A stretch of DNA of 64,000 bases from Bacteroidota bacterium (GTDB lineage: Bacteria > Bacteroidota > Bacteroidia > Bacteroidales > JAADJA01): assembly GCA_020444515.1 (NCBI GenBank), contig JAHLKX010000010.1, forward strand, positions 62,001-126,000. The letters are read 5' to 3'. Below, piece after piece: positions 8,699-19,974 of the stretch. Made by a program: the position numbers and the translations under genes. How positions within the stretch are numbered: the stretch's first letter is position 1; every line of letters begins with the position of its first letter. The notes beneath the pieces were generated by a model. The model saw only the letters and a list, made by a program, of their open reading frames with translations. It searched no databases and was not told where the DNA came from.

Positions 8699-11623
8699 AT
8701 GAACAGAAACAAAATTACCCTTTCACAACTTGAAGGATTTTTAATGAAGGCTGCCGACATCCTGAGAGGCAAGATGGATGCATCAGAATACAAGGAGTTT
8801 ATCTTCGGGATGTTGTTCCTAAAGAGAATGTCGGATGTATTTGACGAGAAGAGGAAAAAAATTATTAAGGAAGAATATCCCCATCTGAACACAGGCAAAC
8901 CGGAATACGAAGAACTATTAAATGACCTGCTGAAAGATAAAACAACCTACGGTTCCACTTTCTATGTCCCCCCTCGTGCAAGGTGGAATGAAGGTTTTAT
9001 TGATGAAAACGGAGTACAGCAACCTCCGATTAAAAACCTCCACCACAATATCGGTCAAATGCTTACCAAAGCCCTCGATGCCATTGAGGACGAAAATGAC
9101 CAGCTGTCGGGTGTTTTAAAGAACAGGATCAACTTTAACAAAGAGGTCGACAACAAAAAAATATTAAAAGACAGTGACCTGAAAGATCTGATCGATCATT
9201 TCAATGCCTTCCCTCCCCTGGTTAACGACAATTTTGAATTTCCCGACTTACTCGGTGCCGCCTACGAATATTTAATAAAGTTCTTTGCCGACAGTGCCGG
9301 CAAAAAGGGAGGCCAATTTTACACACCAGCTCAGGTGGTAAGGTTAATGGTGCAATTGATCAAACCACAGGAAGGTATGAGCATATACGACCCGACAGCC
9401 GGTTCCGGTGGTATGCTGATACAATCCCATCAATATGTGGGTGAACAAGGTCAAAACATCGAAAACCTTGAATTACATGGACAGGAGAATGACCCCACAG
9501 TGGTTGCCATCTGTAAAATGAATATCATCCTGCACAACATCACCAAGTACAACATCGAATTTGGCGATACGCTTGCTGATCCCCTTAATTTGGAGGAGGG
9601 CCGAGTTAAACAATTCGACCGGGTAATTGCAAATCCACCCTTTTCCCAAAACTACAAAATACAGGACATACAGCATTCAAGTCGTTTTGAATTTGGTTTT
9701 GCTCCCGAAACAGGTAAAAAAGCTGATCTCATGTTTGTTCAGCACATGGTCGCCAGTTGTAAAAAGAAATCAAAGGATGGTTCACCTGGTAAGGTTGCTG
9801 TTGTAATGCCCCATGGTGTTCTCTTCCGCAGCGGAAAAGAAAAAGACATACGAACCGGTATGCTCGAAGCCAATATCATTGAAGGAATTATCAGCTTACC
9901 GCCTGCCTTGTTTTATGGCACGGGTATTCCGGCCTGTATCATGGTGTTCAACAAAAATAAGCCGGACGAATTGAGGGATAAAATATTCCTGATCAATGCG
10001 GATGCCGAATATGCAGAAGGGAAAAACCAAAACGCACTACGGCCCGAGGACATTGAGAAGATAGATTATGTATTTACCCACAAAATTGAAATTCCTCGCT
10101 ATTCAAAATTGATTGATCTGGCTACGATCAAATCAAAAGAAAACGATTATAACCTGAATATCAGAAGGTATGTCGATAACACCCCCGATCCCGAGCCGGA
10201 AGATGTAAAAGCACACCTGGTTGGTGGTATTCCGAAATCCGAAATTGAAACCAACCAATCATTGTTCTCGAAATTCGGAATATATGCGTCTGATCTCTTT
10301 GAGGACAGGGACGAGACTTACTTCAACTTCATTTCGGACATCAGGGAAAAAGAGGACATCAAAAAACGTATTGATAACAATCAAAATGTAAAACAAACCT
10401 ATAGCAAACACTATGATGATTTAGCCGAATGGTGGTTAATTGCCAGGGATGATTTTGCTTCACTTGCATATACCAATGGTAACCGGAAAAATGAAGTGAA
10501 AGACCAAATAGCCGACTACCTTACAGTAGCTGGTGCCAAATTACCCGAAGTCCGTAAACGGTTGATCACCTCCCTCATCAACAAGTTAAGACCGCACAAA
10601 GTACTGGACAACTTCCAGATTGCCGGCGTATTTGTCAATTGGTGGGACAACATCAAATACGATTTGCGGACCATCATGTCAACAGGCTGGAGCCCTGGCC
10701 TGATACCGGACGAATACATGATTGAAAAATATTTTCAGGAAGAACAAAATGAATTGGACGACCTGGATAGTCAAATAGCTGAAAATGAGAGCAGGTTGCA
10801 GGAAAGTCTCGAAGAAGCCATATCTGTTCTGGAATACGAACCCGATGAGGATGAAAAGGTAACCAGTGCTTTCCTGAAAAAGGAGCTGACTTCTGAAATT
10901 CAGTACCAGAACACCAAAGGTACACCTGAAGCCATGCAGCAAAGCAAAAAGTACCAGGAGGTGATCATAGCCATTATAGGTTATGAAAACACATTAAAGA
11001 ATCTGAAAGCCACGCTAAAAAAGAAAAAGGAAGAACTTGAACTGAAGCTGATCATCAAACGCTGGGGTACAGAGGATGAAAAACGGGAAGCCTCCAAACT
11101 GCTTAATGCTGCAAACAATGAAATAAACAGGCTAAACGACCGCATTGATGAATTGATCCTCGGCTATCGCAATTTGCTCAAAGACACCTCCAGTTTCGAC
11201 AACATTAAAAAATCGGTAGCTGCTTTTGAAAAAACCATCAAGAAGGAAGGCATTTACCCAAACCTGCTTTCTCCAATAGCCCTGGCAAAAAAAGAGTTTA
11301 AAGAAATTACCAAAAGGTATAACGCTCTCTTAAAAGCAATTATGAACCTTTCCACAAAACTAAAATCCCTGGATGATCTCCTGGAAAGCATTGGTGGCAT
11401 GATGACCGAAGAAGAAGCGAAGGAACTGATTTTAAAAAAACACCACGATTTGGTTTTTGAACAACTATCAAGGTATCTTAATGCAGAAAAACGAATTTGT
11501 GTTCAGTTTTTTGAAAAGGAATATGATAAGTATTTTACCTCTAAAAAAGACATCGATCAAGATAAGACGATTACTTTTAAAGAATTGGATAAAATGTTGC
11601 AACAACTTAATTATTTGAGCTAA
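8699..11623 (+). CDS. hsdM: type I restriction-modification system methyltransferase subunit, long C-terminal coiled-coil extension
   Basis: N6 MTase motifs [11 protein letters not shown] and ANPPFSQN; HsdM N-domain; ~450-aa extension. Confidence 0.95.
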   Translation: MNRNKITLSQLEGFLMKAADILRGKMDASEYKEFIFGMLFLKRMSDVFDEKRKKIIKEEYPHLNTGKPEYEELLNDLLKDKTTYGSTFYVPPRARWNEGFIDENGVQQPPIKNLHHNIGQMLTKALDAIEDENDQLSGVLKNRINFNKEVDNKKILKDSDLKDLIDHFNAFPPLVNDNFEFPDLLGAAYEYLIKFFADSAGKKGGQFYTPAQVVRLMVQLIKPQEGMSIYDPTAGSGGMLIQSHQYVGEQGQNIENLELHGQENDPTVVAICKMNIILHNITKYNIEFGDTLADPLNLEEGRVKQFDRVIANPPFSQNYKIQDIQHSSRFEFGFAPETGKKADLMFVQHMVASCKKKSKDGSPGKVAVVMPHGVLFRSGKEKDIRTGMLEANIIEGIISLPPALFYGTGIPACIMVFNKNKPDELRDKIFLINADAEYAEGKNQNALRPEDIEKIDYVFTHKIEIPRYSKLIDLATIKSKENDYNLNIRRYVDNTPDPEPEDVKAHLVGGIPKSEIETNQSLFSKFGIYASDLFEDRDETYFNFISDIREKEDIKKRIDNNQNVKQTYSKHYDDLAEWWLIARDDFASLAYTNGNRKNEVKDQIADYLTVAGAKLPEVRKRLITSLINKLRPHKVLDNFQIAGVFVNWWDNIKYDLRTIMSTGWSPGLIPDEYMIEKYFQEEQNELDDLDSQIAENESRLQESLEEAISVLEYEPDEDEKVTSAFLKKELTSEIQYQNTKGTPEAMQQSKKYQEVIIAIIGYENTLKNLKATLKKKKEELELKLIIKRWGTEDEKREASKLLNAANNEINRLNDRIDELILGYRNLLKDTSSFDNIKKSVAAFEKTIKKEGIYPNLLSPIALAKKEFKEITKRYNALLKAIMNLSTKLKSLDDLLESIGGMMTEEEAKELILKKHHDLVFEQLSRYLNAEKRICVQFFEKEYDKYFTSKKDIDQDKTITFKELDKMLQQLNYLS

Positions 11624-12870
11624 TGATCGAATGGACTGAAAGGCCTTTAAGTGGTTTAGCTAAATATATTAATGGTTACGCATTTAAGCCTGAACATTGG
11701 ACTAAAGATGGCCTTCCAATTGTCAGGATAGAACAACTTAAAAATCCTGATACAGAATACGATTATTGTAATATCAAAATTCCTGATTATAACATTATTG
11801 ATAATGGTGACCTTATTTTCTCATGGAGCGCTTCATTGTTTCTAAGAATTTGGCAACATGGAAAAGCTGCATTAAATCAACACTTATTTAAAGTTATACC
11901 ATTTGACATTGTTGACAAACTATTTCTTAAATATATCCTTGATTATAGCATTGATGAACTACAAAAGAGCTCTCATGGCTCAACCATGCAACATATTACA
12001 AGAAAGGAATTAGATTACTTCAACGTTAAGATCCCATTATTTAAACCTACCCAATCCAAAATAGCCCAAATCCTTTCCACCATCGATAAAGCCATCGACC
12101 AAACCAAAGCCCTCATCCATAAATACCAGCGCATTAAAACTGGCTTGATGCAGGACCTCCTCACCAGGGGCATTGATGAAAATGGCAACATCCGTACAGA
12201 AGAAACCCACAAGTTTAAAGACAGTCCTTTGGGCAGGATACCGGTTGAATGGGATTGTTTACCTATTAATAGCTTTATATCATATATCTCATATGGTTTT
12301 ACCAATCCAATGCCAGAAACATTAGAAGGACCATACATGGTTACAGCAGCAGATGTAAATTATGGGAAAATTCTTTACGATACCTGTCGAAGGACATCCC
12401 AAGAAGCATTTGATTCTTTACTTACAAAAAAAAGCAGACCAAAAATAAGTGATCTATTAATTACAAAAGATGGTACTTTAGGTCGTGTTGCTATTGTTGA
12501 CAGAACAAATGTTTGTATAAATCAATCAGTTGCTGTTTTACGTCCAAATGAATCCATATTAGTTGGGTTCTTCAAACTTTTACTTGAAAGTCCATTTTAT
12601 CAAAAATTGATTATGGATGACTCAGGTGGTTCAACTATTAAACACATATATATTACTAAACTTGTTTATATGCCCCTTGCAGTTCCAAAGGATACTGTTG
12701 AGCAAGATAGATTATTAGCAATTTTCAATAAGTATAATGATTTATTGCTCCAGGAGGAAAATACATTAACAAAACTTCAAAGAATAAAATCAGGCTTGAT
12801 GCAGGACCTCTTAACAGGGAAAGTATCAGTAAATCATTTAATAAAAGAAGAACCAAATGAAAAAAATTGA
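11623..12870 (+). CDS. hsdS: type I restriction-modification specificity subunit
   Basis: Two TRD halves with repeated central repeats (KYQRIKTGLMQDLLT / KLQRIKSGLMQDLLT). Confidence 0.95.
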   Translation: MIEWTERPLSGLAKYINGYAFKPEHWTKDGLPIVRIEQLKNPDTEYDYCNIKIPDYNIIDNGDLIFSWSASLFLRIWQHGKAALNQHLFKVIPFDIVDKLFLKYILDYSIDELQKSSHGSTMQHITRKELDYFNVKIPLFKPTQSKIAQILSTIDKAIDQTKALIHKYQRIKTGLMQDLLTRGIDENGNIRTEETHKFKDSPLGRIPVEWDCLPINSFISYISYGFTNPMPETLEGPYMVTAADVNYGKILYDTCRRTSQEAFDSLLTKKSRPKISDLLITKDGTLGRVAIVDRTNVCINQSVAVLRPNESILVGFFKLLLESPFYQKLIMDDSGGSTIKHIYITKLVYMPLAVPKDTVEQDRLLAIFNKYNDLLLQEENTLTKLQRIKSGLMQDLLTGKVSVNHLIKEEPNEKN

Positions 12871-14695
12871 TGGTAAACCAAAATCCCTCCGGCAGCTTTT
12901 AACCGGTGTAAAATACACCGTCCATTATTACCAGCGTGAGTACATGTGGCGCATCAAACAAATTGAAGAACTAATGGATGACCTTACCGATGAGTTTTCT
13001 TTGTTTTATGATCCCAACGATTCACGCAAACAGGTGAGCAATTATGGCCACTATTTTATGGGCTCCATTGTACTTACCTCAAACGATAACAACGAAAATG
13101 CCATCATCGATGGTCAGCAGCGGCTAACTTCCTTAACCCTGTTGCTTATTTATATTTATCATTTGCTGGAAGATGATGAAGATAAGGGCGAAGTTCAGAA
13201 CCTGATTTATTCCCAGCAGTTTGGCGAAAAATCATTCAATATCAACGTTGAAGATCGCACAGAATGTTTAAATGCACTGTTCAGGGACAAACTGGAAGAT
13301 TTTAAACCCAACGGGGAATCGGAGTCGGTCAGGAATATTTACAACAGGTATCTCGACATTGATGAAATATTTCCCGATGATCTGAAAGGTGAAGCTTTAC
13401 CATTTTTCAAAGACTGGTTGATCGATAAGGTTGATTTTATTGAAATAACGGCAGACACCGAACAGGACGCTCATAAGATTTTTGTATCCATGAACGACCG
13501 TGGGCTAAGCCTTACCCCTACCGAGATGCTCAAAGGTTACCTGCTGTCAGAAATCAGTGACGATGAACAAAGGAATAAAGCCAACGACGTCTGGAAAAAA
13601 ACCATCCTTGAATTAAAAGATCTTGACAAGGACGAAGATTCCACTTTTATCAAAACATGGCTTAGAGCACAATACGCTGAAACGATCAGGGAAACCAAAA
13701 GGGATGCTGTCAATAAGGACTTCGACATCATTGGTACGACCTTTCATAAATGGGTTAGGGAAAACACCAAAACCATCGATCTGAACAAGCCGGTTGACTT
13801 TGAAAACTTTGTGTTGCACAATTTCACCCGTTATGCCGAAATTTACATTAAGATTTGGGACCTTGCTACAGATTATGATCCTGATTTTAAGCATGTATTT
13901 TACAATGATGACATAGGCTTTACATTACAGAGTCAGGTTATCCTTGCAGCAATAAGTATTGACGATAACGATAAAGTAGTGGATGAGAAAATCAAAGTAG
14001 TTTCTCGATTCCTGGATCAGTTTGCAGCCCGCAGGGTTTTCAACTATAAAAACATGGGGTACTCAACCATCAAAAACTCAATCTTTAATCTCACCAAAAA
14101 AGTTCGGAACCTTCCACTCGATGAATTAAAGAAAACCCTGTACGATGAGATTAACACCCTGGAGTTCACCCTGGAAGGAATTGACAGTTTTGGATTAAAT
14201 GGTTATACCAAGCGTTTTATGCTTCATTTGCTTGCCCGCCTTACCCATCATGTGGAAGAGCAAAGTGGCATGCATACCAAATTTGAGGATTATGTTGACC
14301 GGAACATTAAGCATCCTTATGATATTGAGCACATCTGGGCCGATCATTTTGAAGACCATAAAAAAGAATTTAAAAATGAAAACGAGTTCCAGGAATGGCG
14401 CAACTTCTTTGGAGCTTTGTTAATTCTTCCTCGGGATAAAAACAGAAGCTACAACGACTCCCCATATACCGATAAAGTAAAAATGTATTTCAGCGAAAAC
14501 CTGCTGGCTCGCTCACTCAATGATAAATGTTATAAAAACAATCCCAACTTCCTGAAATACATCAGGAACAACAATCTTGATTTTAAACCTTATAAAAAGT
14601 TTACTGTGGATAGCATTGAAGAACGGCAGGATTTATACAAAGAGTTAGCGTATGAAATCTGGAACCCTGAGTTGATAAAGAATCTCGACAACTGA
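12857..14695 (+). CDS. DUF262/DUF1524 (GmrSD-like) putative restriction protein
   Basis: N-terminal DUF262 motifs (YQREYMWRIKQIEELMDDL, IIDGQQRLTSLTLLL) and C-terminal HNH-like HPYDIEHIWADHF...NRSYND. Confidence 0.85.
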   Translation: MKKIDGKPKSLRQLLTGVKYTVHYYQREYMWRIKQIEELMDDLTDEFSLFYDPNDSRKQVSNYGHYFMGSIVLTSNDNNENAIIDGQQRLTSLTLLLIYIYHLLEDDEDKGEVQNLIYSQQFGEKSFNINVEDRTECLNALFRDKLEDFKPNGESESVRNIYNRYLDIDEIFPDDLKGEALPFFKDWLIDKVDFIEITADTEQDAHKIFVSMNDRGLSLTPTEMLKGYLLSEISDDEQRNKANDVWKKTILELKDLDKDEDSTFIKTWLRAQYAETIRETKRDAVNKDFDIIGTTFHKWVRENTKTIDLNKPVDFENFVLHNFTRYAEIYIKIWDLATDYDPDFKHVFYNDDIGFTLQSQVILAAISIDDNDKVVDEKIKVVSRFLDQFAARRVFNYKNMGYSTIKNSIFNLTKKVRNLPLDELKKTLYDEINTLEFTLEGIDSFGLNGYTKRFMLHLLARLTHHVEEQSGMHTKFEDYVDRNIKHPYDIEHIWADHFEDHKKEFKNENEFQEWRNFFGALLILPRDKNRSYNDSPYTDKVKMYFSENLLARSLNDKCYKNNPNFLKYIRNNNLDFKPYKKFTVDSIEERQDLYKELAYEIWNPELIKNLDN

Positions 14696-14978
14696 TACAG
14701 GTGCTCTTATAGCAGCTGATGATGATGTTCTTACACAGGCTGGTTAATAGGAAACAAATGCCACTATTATAGATACTATGGCAAATGTTCCTGATGATGT
14801 TCTTGGTGATGCTTATGTAGACGTTTGAAGATATGTTATAAATAGTGTTTTTATAAATACTCTGTATGATCTTATTTAAAAGGATATTACTAATGCTTTA
14901 AAAGAGGTAACGTTTGCAGGTTTTTGTGATATTAGTGCAAATGTTACTACATTTGTAACAGCTAATACAAATACTGCT

Positions 14979-15725
14979 ATGAATACTAAACTGATCAATA
15001 AACTACGTAAGGAATTTGAAGGTGTTAATACCATTACAAAAGATGATATTTATACCTTTTCTCAAAGGCATGGTCTTTCCCTTTCTGATAGTGCTGTTCG
15101 TAAAAGGATTCATACACTTAAAAGCAAGGGTATTATTATAGCCGTTAAAAGAGGTGTTTATTCCTTTAATGTAAAAGCTAAATATAACCCTCGCCCTGAC
15201 TATCTTATAAATAAGGCCAGGAGGATATTTACCGATAAATATCCTGAAATTGATTATTGTATCTGGTCATCGGCCTGGCTGCATGAATTTATGTTACACC
15301 AGCCCTTTTCCTACTTTTACATTTTTGAGACTGAAAAAGACATGCTCCAAACGGCATTTGAATTATTCAAGAACAACAACATAAAAACTTATCTGGAACC
15401 GGATAAGGAGATTATGATTGATTATGTTGGTGAAAACAAAAATTCAATCATTATTAAACTGCTCAATGCCCGATCACCAAAGATAAAAATTCAGAGCAAT
15501 AAGGTTCCTGCCCTCGAAAAAATACTGACAGATGCTTTTTGCGACAAAGAAATATTTTACTTCTACCAGGGTGAAGAGATAAGAACCATTTTTGAAACTG
15601 CCATTGGCAAATACAACATCAATTTTTCATCACTGCTAAGGTATGCCGATGTAAGAGAGCGGAAAGAAGACATCAAAGATTATTTATTGAAACACCAAAT
15701 AGTCGATAACAAAATATTGAAATAA
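14979..15725 (+). CDS. AbiEi-like/DUF6577-type antitoxin
   Basis: N-terminal winged HTH (IHTLKSKGIIIAVKRGVYSF), translationally coupled to the AbiEii gene. Confidence 0.75.
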   Translation: MNTKLINKLRKEFEGVNTITKDDIYTFSQRHGLSLSDSAVRKRIHTLKSKGIIIAVKRGVYSFNVKAKYNPRPDYLINKARRIFTDKYPEIDYCIWSSAWLHEFMLHQPFSYFYIFETEKDMLQTAFELFKNNNIKTYLEPDKEIMIDYVGENKNSIIIKLLNARSPKIKIQSNKVPALEKILTDAFCDKEIFYFYQGEEIRTIFETAIGKYNINFSSLLRYADVRERKEDIKDYLLKHQIVDNKILK

Positions 15726-16813
15726 TGATTTTACAGGAAACCCTAACCAAAGATTGGATCGATCAGTTTAATAAACAGCAGGAGTATCGAAAAGCCGATA
15801 CAAACCTGATTGAAAAGATGATCTTTGCCTTGTACCTGGTTGAACAATTAGTTATTCATAATTGCAAATTCATATTCAAGGGAGGAACATCCCTGATTTT
15901 GCTCCTTGGTAAAACATACAGGTTTTCAATCGATATTGATATTGTAACTTCCCATACTAAAACAGAGTTGGAAAAAATCCTTGATAATGTAGTTAAAAAT
16001 TCATCTTTTATAAGGTGGGAATTTCAGGAAGCCCGCAGTTCCAAAAAAGTTATACCATCCTCCCATTATACTTTATATTTTATTTCCCCCCGAACAGGAC
16101 AAGAAAATATTGTCTTGCTCGACAAACTTTATTCCAATGATTACTTACTCACTTATCCAAAATCAGAAAATCTGGACATCAGAACTCCCTGGTTAAAAAC
16201 AAATGATAATTTTAATAAGGTAATTGTACCGGATATTGATTCAATTTTAGGTGATAAACTTACAGCCTTTGCTCCCGGGACATCAGGTGTGCAATACAAT
16301 GATGAAAAGTCGCTACAAATTGCCAAGCAACTATTCGATGTTTCATTGCTAATTGATCAAGTCAGGGACCATAAAATTGTTACGCAATCATTTCTAAAAA
16401 TTGCTGAACAGGAAATCACTTTTCGGAAAAATGCATTCACTGTTAAGGATATTTATGATGACGTTTTTAATGCAGGTCTGCTCATAGCTAAAAATTCAAA
16501 ACTGGCTAATCAAAAAGAGGTGTCATCTTATACTGAACTAAAAGATGGCATTGATAAATTGATAAACTACCTGCCGTTGAGGAATTTTAGATTACCAAAC
16601 GCCATTGAAGCATCTGCCAAAGCAGCTTGTTTCATGCAGCACATAAAACATGATGCCCTTGCTTCTTTTGTACCATTTAAGGATAATATTGACCTAACAG
16701 CGCTTGAAATAACCAATACGGATTACAATTTTATAAATAGGTTCAAAAAAACGAACAAACCGGCATTTCATTATTGGTATAATAGTTTGAAACTTAATAA
16801 CCTGCTAAATTGA
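15725..16813 (+). CDS. AbiEii/AbiGii-family nucleotidyltransferase toxin
   Basis: FKGGTSLILLLGKTYRFSIDIDIVT nucleotidyltransferase motif; DSILGDKLTAFAPGTSG. Confidence 0.88.
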   Translation: MILQETLTKDWIDQFNKQQEYRKADTNLIEKMIFALYLVEQLVIHNCKFIFKGGTSLILLLGKTYRFSIDIDIVTSHTKTELEKILDNVVKNSSFIRWEFQEARSSKKVIPSSHYTLYFISPRTGQENIVLLDKLYSNDYLLTYPKSENLDIRTPWLKTNDNFNKVIVPDIDSILGDKLTAFAPGTSGVQYNDEKSLQIAKQLFDVSLLIDQVRDHKIVTQSFLKIAEQEITFRKNAFTVKDIYDDVFNAGLLIAKNSKLANQKEVSSYTELKDGIDKLINYLPLRNFRLPNAIEASAKAACFMQHIKHDALASFVPFKDNIDLTALEITNTDYNFINRFKKTNKPAFHYWYNSLKLNNLLN

Positions 16814-16821
16814 TTTAACCC

Positions 16822-19800
16822 ATGGCAATCCTGAGCAACGACAACCTGCACAAAGGTGAACAATACAAATCCCTGAAACTGGATGAGCTGAATCATGTTG
16901 AAGAACCCTTTCTTAAACAGTTAGAAGGATTGAATTGGGATGAGGTAATCCGTTTAGACATGTACAATCAGGAACCTGCTGACAGTTATCGGAATGATTA
17001 CAGCCAGGTAATCCTTTTACCGCATCTGCAAAAGGCACTAAAGAAAATCAATCCGTTTTTAACCGACAACCAGGTGGACGATGTTGTAAAAAAGATCACC
17101 ACCTTTCATAAAGGTAGTTTACTGGAAGCAAACAGGCATGTATTGGAATTGTTGTTGGAAAACACAACTGTTTCAAGAAATGAGCTGACCGGTGAAATAT
17201 CCCCAACAGTAAGGTATATTGATTTTGAAACTCCGGAAAATAACTCCTTTGTTGCCATATCCCAATTTAAGGTTAAAATTCCGGGTACAGAACATCACAT
17301 TGTTCCTGATATTACTTTATTTCTGAATGGTTTGCCAATCGTAGTGGTCGAATGCAAATCTCCCAGGGTAAAAGACCCTGTCAATGAAGCAATTGAACAA
17401 TTAATGAGATATTCCGAACAGCGAAACTATCCAAAGGAAGGCAACCAGGAACTATTCTATTTCAACCAGTTCATCATAACTACCTGTCGCCAGGATGCCC
17501 GGTTTGGAACAATCACCACACATACCGAAAAATACTTCTACAAATGGACTGATCCATACCCTTTCAAATTGGATGATTTGGACCACGGAAGCACCTCACC
17601 AAATTATCAGCAACGATTGATTGCAGGAATGTTATCCAAAAGGAACTTATTGGACTTGATCCAGTCTTTTACCATATTCACCTCGGATGAAACAGGAAGG
17701 ACTATTAAAATTGTTGGAAGGTATCAGCAATTCAGAGCGGTAAAAGAGTCCATTAAAAGACTTATTGACGGAAAGAACAGGGATGAGAGAAGTGGTATAA
17801 TCTGGCATACCCAGGGTTCCGGTAAATCATTGACCATGATGTTTATGGTCAGGGAAATGAGATTAAAACCCGAATTATTGGGTTGGAAGATTGTGTTTAT
17901 CACCGACAGGGATAAACTTGAAAAACAGCTTACCGAAACAAGCCAGAGTATTGGTTTTACAGTTAAGGTTGCAAATAAAATCTCCAAACTCAAAAAACTA
18001 TTGACAAATGATTCTCCCGACCTCATCATGGCTATGATCCATAAATTTCAGGAGCGTGAGTACGGGGATATTTTCCCTGAGCTAAATACCAGTCACCAGA
18101 TTTTAACCATGACAGATGAAGCCCACCGCTCACAATATTCTGTTTTGGCTGCTAACCTCGACCGTGCAATTCCGAATGCATCCCGTATAGCTTATACAGG
18201 CACTCCTATCGATAAAACCGAAAAAACATACGGTGATTACATTGATAAATACACCATGAAACAATCCAATAGTGACAAAGTAACTTTGGAAATTGTTTAC
18301 GAAGGCCGCACCCATAATGCAGAGGTTGAGGAGACAGAGAAGATGGATAAAAAGTTTGAGGATGTATTTAGCAATTATAATTTGATGGAAAGGATGCAGA
18401 TACTGGGATATGGCTCCCGTGATGCCTACCTTGAAGCGAAAGATACAATAAAATCAAAAGCAGAAGATATAATTGACCATTACACTGAGTTCATCTTCAC
18501 CAATGGATTTAAAGCCCAGGTTGTTGCAAGTTCCAGGGTAGCAGCCTTCCGTTACAAAGCAGCCCTCGAAACTGCTTTGGTAAAAAAAATAGAGGAATTA
18601 CAGCGAAATAATCCTTATTCCATAAATATTGAGGTCTTGCAAAAGCTCGAAGTTGCTCCCATCTTTTCAGGCAGCCATAACGACGAAGCATACCTAAATC
18701 CATTTACCGATAAATCTTATCAGGATAGAGCCATCAAACGCTTTAAAATGCCATTTGAAAGGGAAAAAGAAGGCATCAACGGCAATGTTGGGATAATCGT
18801 TGTAAACAGTATGCTCCTTACCGGTTTTGATGCCCCGATTGAGCAGGTTCTTTATTTGGATAAGGTTATTGTTGCCCATTCATTACTCCAGGCAATTGCT
18901 CGTGTTAATAGGGTTGGTCCACCTGCTAAGGAAGTTGGTTTTGTCGTGGATTATGTTGGTATCGGACATCACCTCAAAAGGGCGCTGGAAGATTATGACG
19001 AACGAGAACAAAAAAATATCATCGAGTTACTAAAGAAACCTGATGAAGAAATCAAGGAACTTAAAGAGGCTGTAACAAAGCTGTGGAACTTCTTAGAACA
19101 AAACAATTGCACCGATTTATCTGATCCTGATGCCTTCTTTGATCTGTTCTACGATGAAGATTTACGTTTTGAATACATATTGGCTTTCCGTGAGCTTACC
19201 AAAGCATTCAATAGTGTTTTACCACAAAAAGAAGCCCTGGAGTATTTTAAAGATTACAGAAAACTGCTTGAAATTAACATGCTTGCATCAAAACATTTAA
19301 GAGATGAGAGGTTAAGCATGAGGGGTATTCCGCCCAAGTTAAGATCAATAGCCGATGAATTTCTCAAGTCAAAAGGGATACAGCAAAAAGTTGCTCCTAT
19401 TTCTATTATGGACAATGACTTTCAAAAGCAAACACAAAAAAGGAATCGTTCAAAGACAAAGGCAGCAGAAGTTGAGCATGCAATCCGTCATTTTATTGAT
19501 TTAAACATCGATGAAGATCCTGAACTATTTGCATCATTCTCTAAGGCGCTTGAAAATATCCTGAAGGAATTTCGTGGTAACTGGGATATGATATACAAGG
19601 AACTTGAAAAACTTCGTAATAAGATAAATTCAAGGGAGAAAGAAGCTACCTACGGCCTCGACAGAAAGAAACAGATGCCATTTTTCAGGATATTTAAGGC
19701 TGAGTTGTTTGAAAACAAGGAGTTAAATGAAGATGAAATAAGTAAAAATGTTGATCTCACACAGAACATCTTCAATTTGGTCAGAACAGAAATACAACTC

Positions 19801-19974
19801 ACCGGTTTTTGGGACAGTGTACCGGCTCAAAATAAATTAAAGGCAGAATTGCAGAAACTTTTGTTATCCGCACAATATATTGATTTGCCCAACATTAGAG
19901 CAAAATACAGGCATATTGTTTCAAGAATAATGGAGCTGTCAAAATCAAATCACTTTTTAATTACTGCTGATTAA
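16822..19974 (+). CDS. hsdR: type I restriction endonuclease subunit R
   Basis: Nuclease PDITLFLNGLPIVVVECKSP, Walker A HTQGSGKSLTM, TDEAHRSQY, MLLTGFDAP. Confidence 0.96.
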   Translation: MAILSNDNLHKGEQYKSLKLDELNHVEEPFLKQLEGLNWDEVIRLDMYNQEPADSYRNDYSQVILLPHLQKALKKINPFLTDNQVDDVVKKITTFHKGSLLEANRHVLELLLENTTVSRNELTGEISPTVRYIDFETPENNSFVAISQFKVKIPGTEHHIVPDITLFLNGLPIVVVECKSPRVKDPVNEAIEQLMRYSEQRNYPKEGNQELFYFNQFIITTCRQDARFGTITTHTEKYFYKWTDPYPFKLDDLDHGSTSPNYQQRLIAGMLSKRNLLDLIQSFTIFTSDETGRTIKIVGRYQQFRAVKESIKRLIDGKNRDERSGIIWHTQGSGKSLTMMFMVREMRLKPELLGWKIVFITDRDKLEKQLTETSQSIGFTVKVANKISKLKKLLTNDSPDLIMAMIHKFQEREYGDIFPELNTSHQILTMTDEAHRSQYSVLAANLDRAIPNASRIAYTGTPIDKTEKTYGDYIDKYTMKQSNSDKVTLEIVYEGRTHNAEVEETEKMDKKFEDVFSNYNLMERMQILGYGSRDAYLEAKDTIKSKAEDIIDHYTEFIFTNGFKAQVVASSRVAAFRYKAALETALVKKIEELQRNNPYSINIEVLQKLEVAPIFSGSHNDEAYLNPFTDKSYQDRAIKRFKMPFEREKEGINGNVGIIVVNSMLLTGFDAPIEQVLYLDKVIVAHSLLQAIARVNRVGPPAKEVGFVVDYVGIGHHLKRALEDYDEREQKNIIELLKKPDEEIKELKEAVTKLWNFLEQNNCTDLSDPDAFFDLFYDEDLRFEYILAFRELTKAFNSVLPQKEALEYFKDYRKLLEINMLASKHLRDERLSMRGIPPKLRSIADEFLKSKGIQQKVAPISIMDNDFQKQTQKRNRSKTKAAEVEHAIRHFIDLNIDEDPELFASFSKALENILKEFRGNWDMIYKELEKLRNKINSREKEATYGLDRKKQMPFFRIFKAELFENKELNEDEISKNVDLTQNIFNLVRTEIQLTGFWDSVPAQNKLKAELQKLLLSAQYIDLPNIRAKYRHIVSRIMELSKSNHFLITAD

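Noticed and set aside
10674-10942. minus ORFs within hsdM
   Set aside because: Antisense to a strongly supported coding region; no independent evidence. The same applies to the other short overlapping ORFs in the track.
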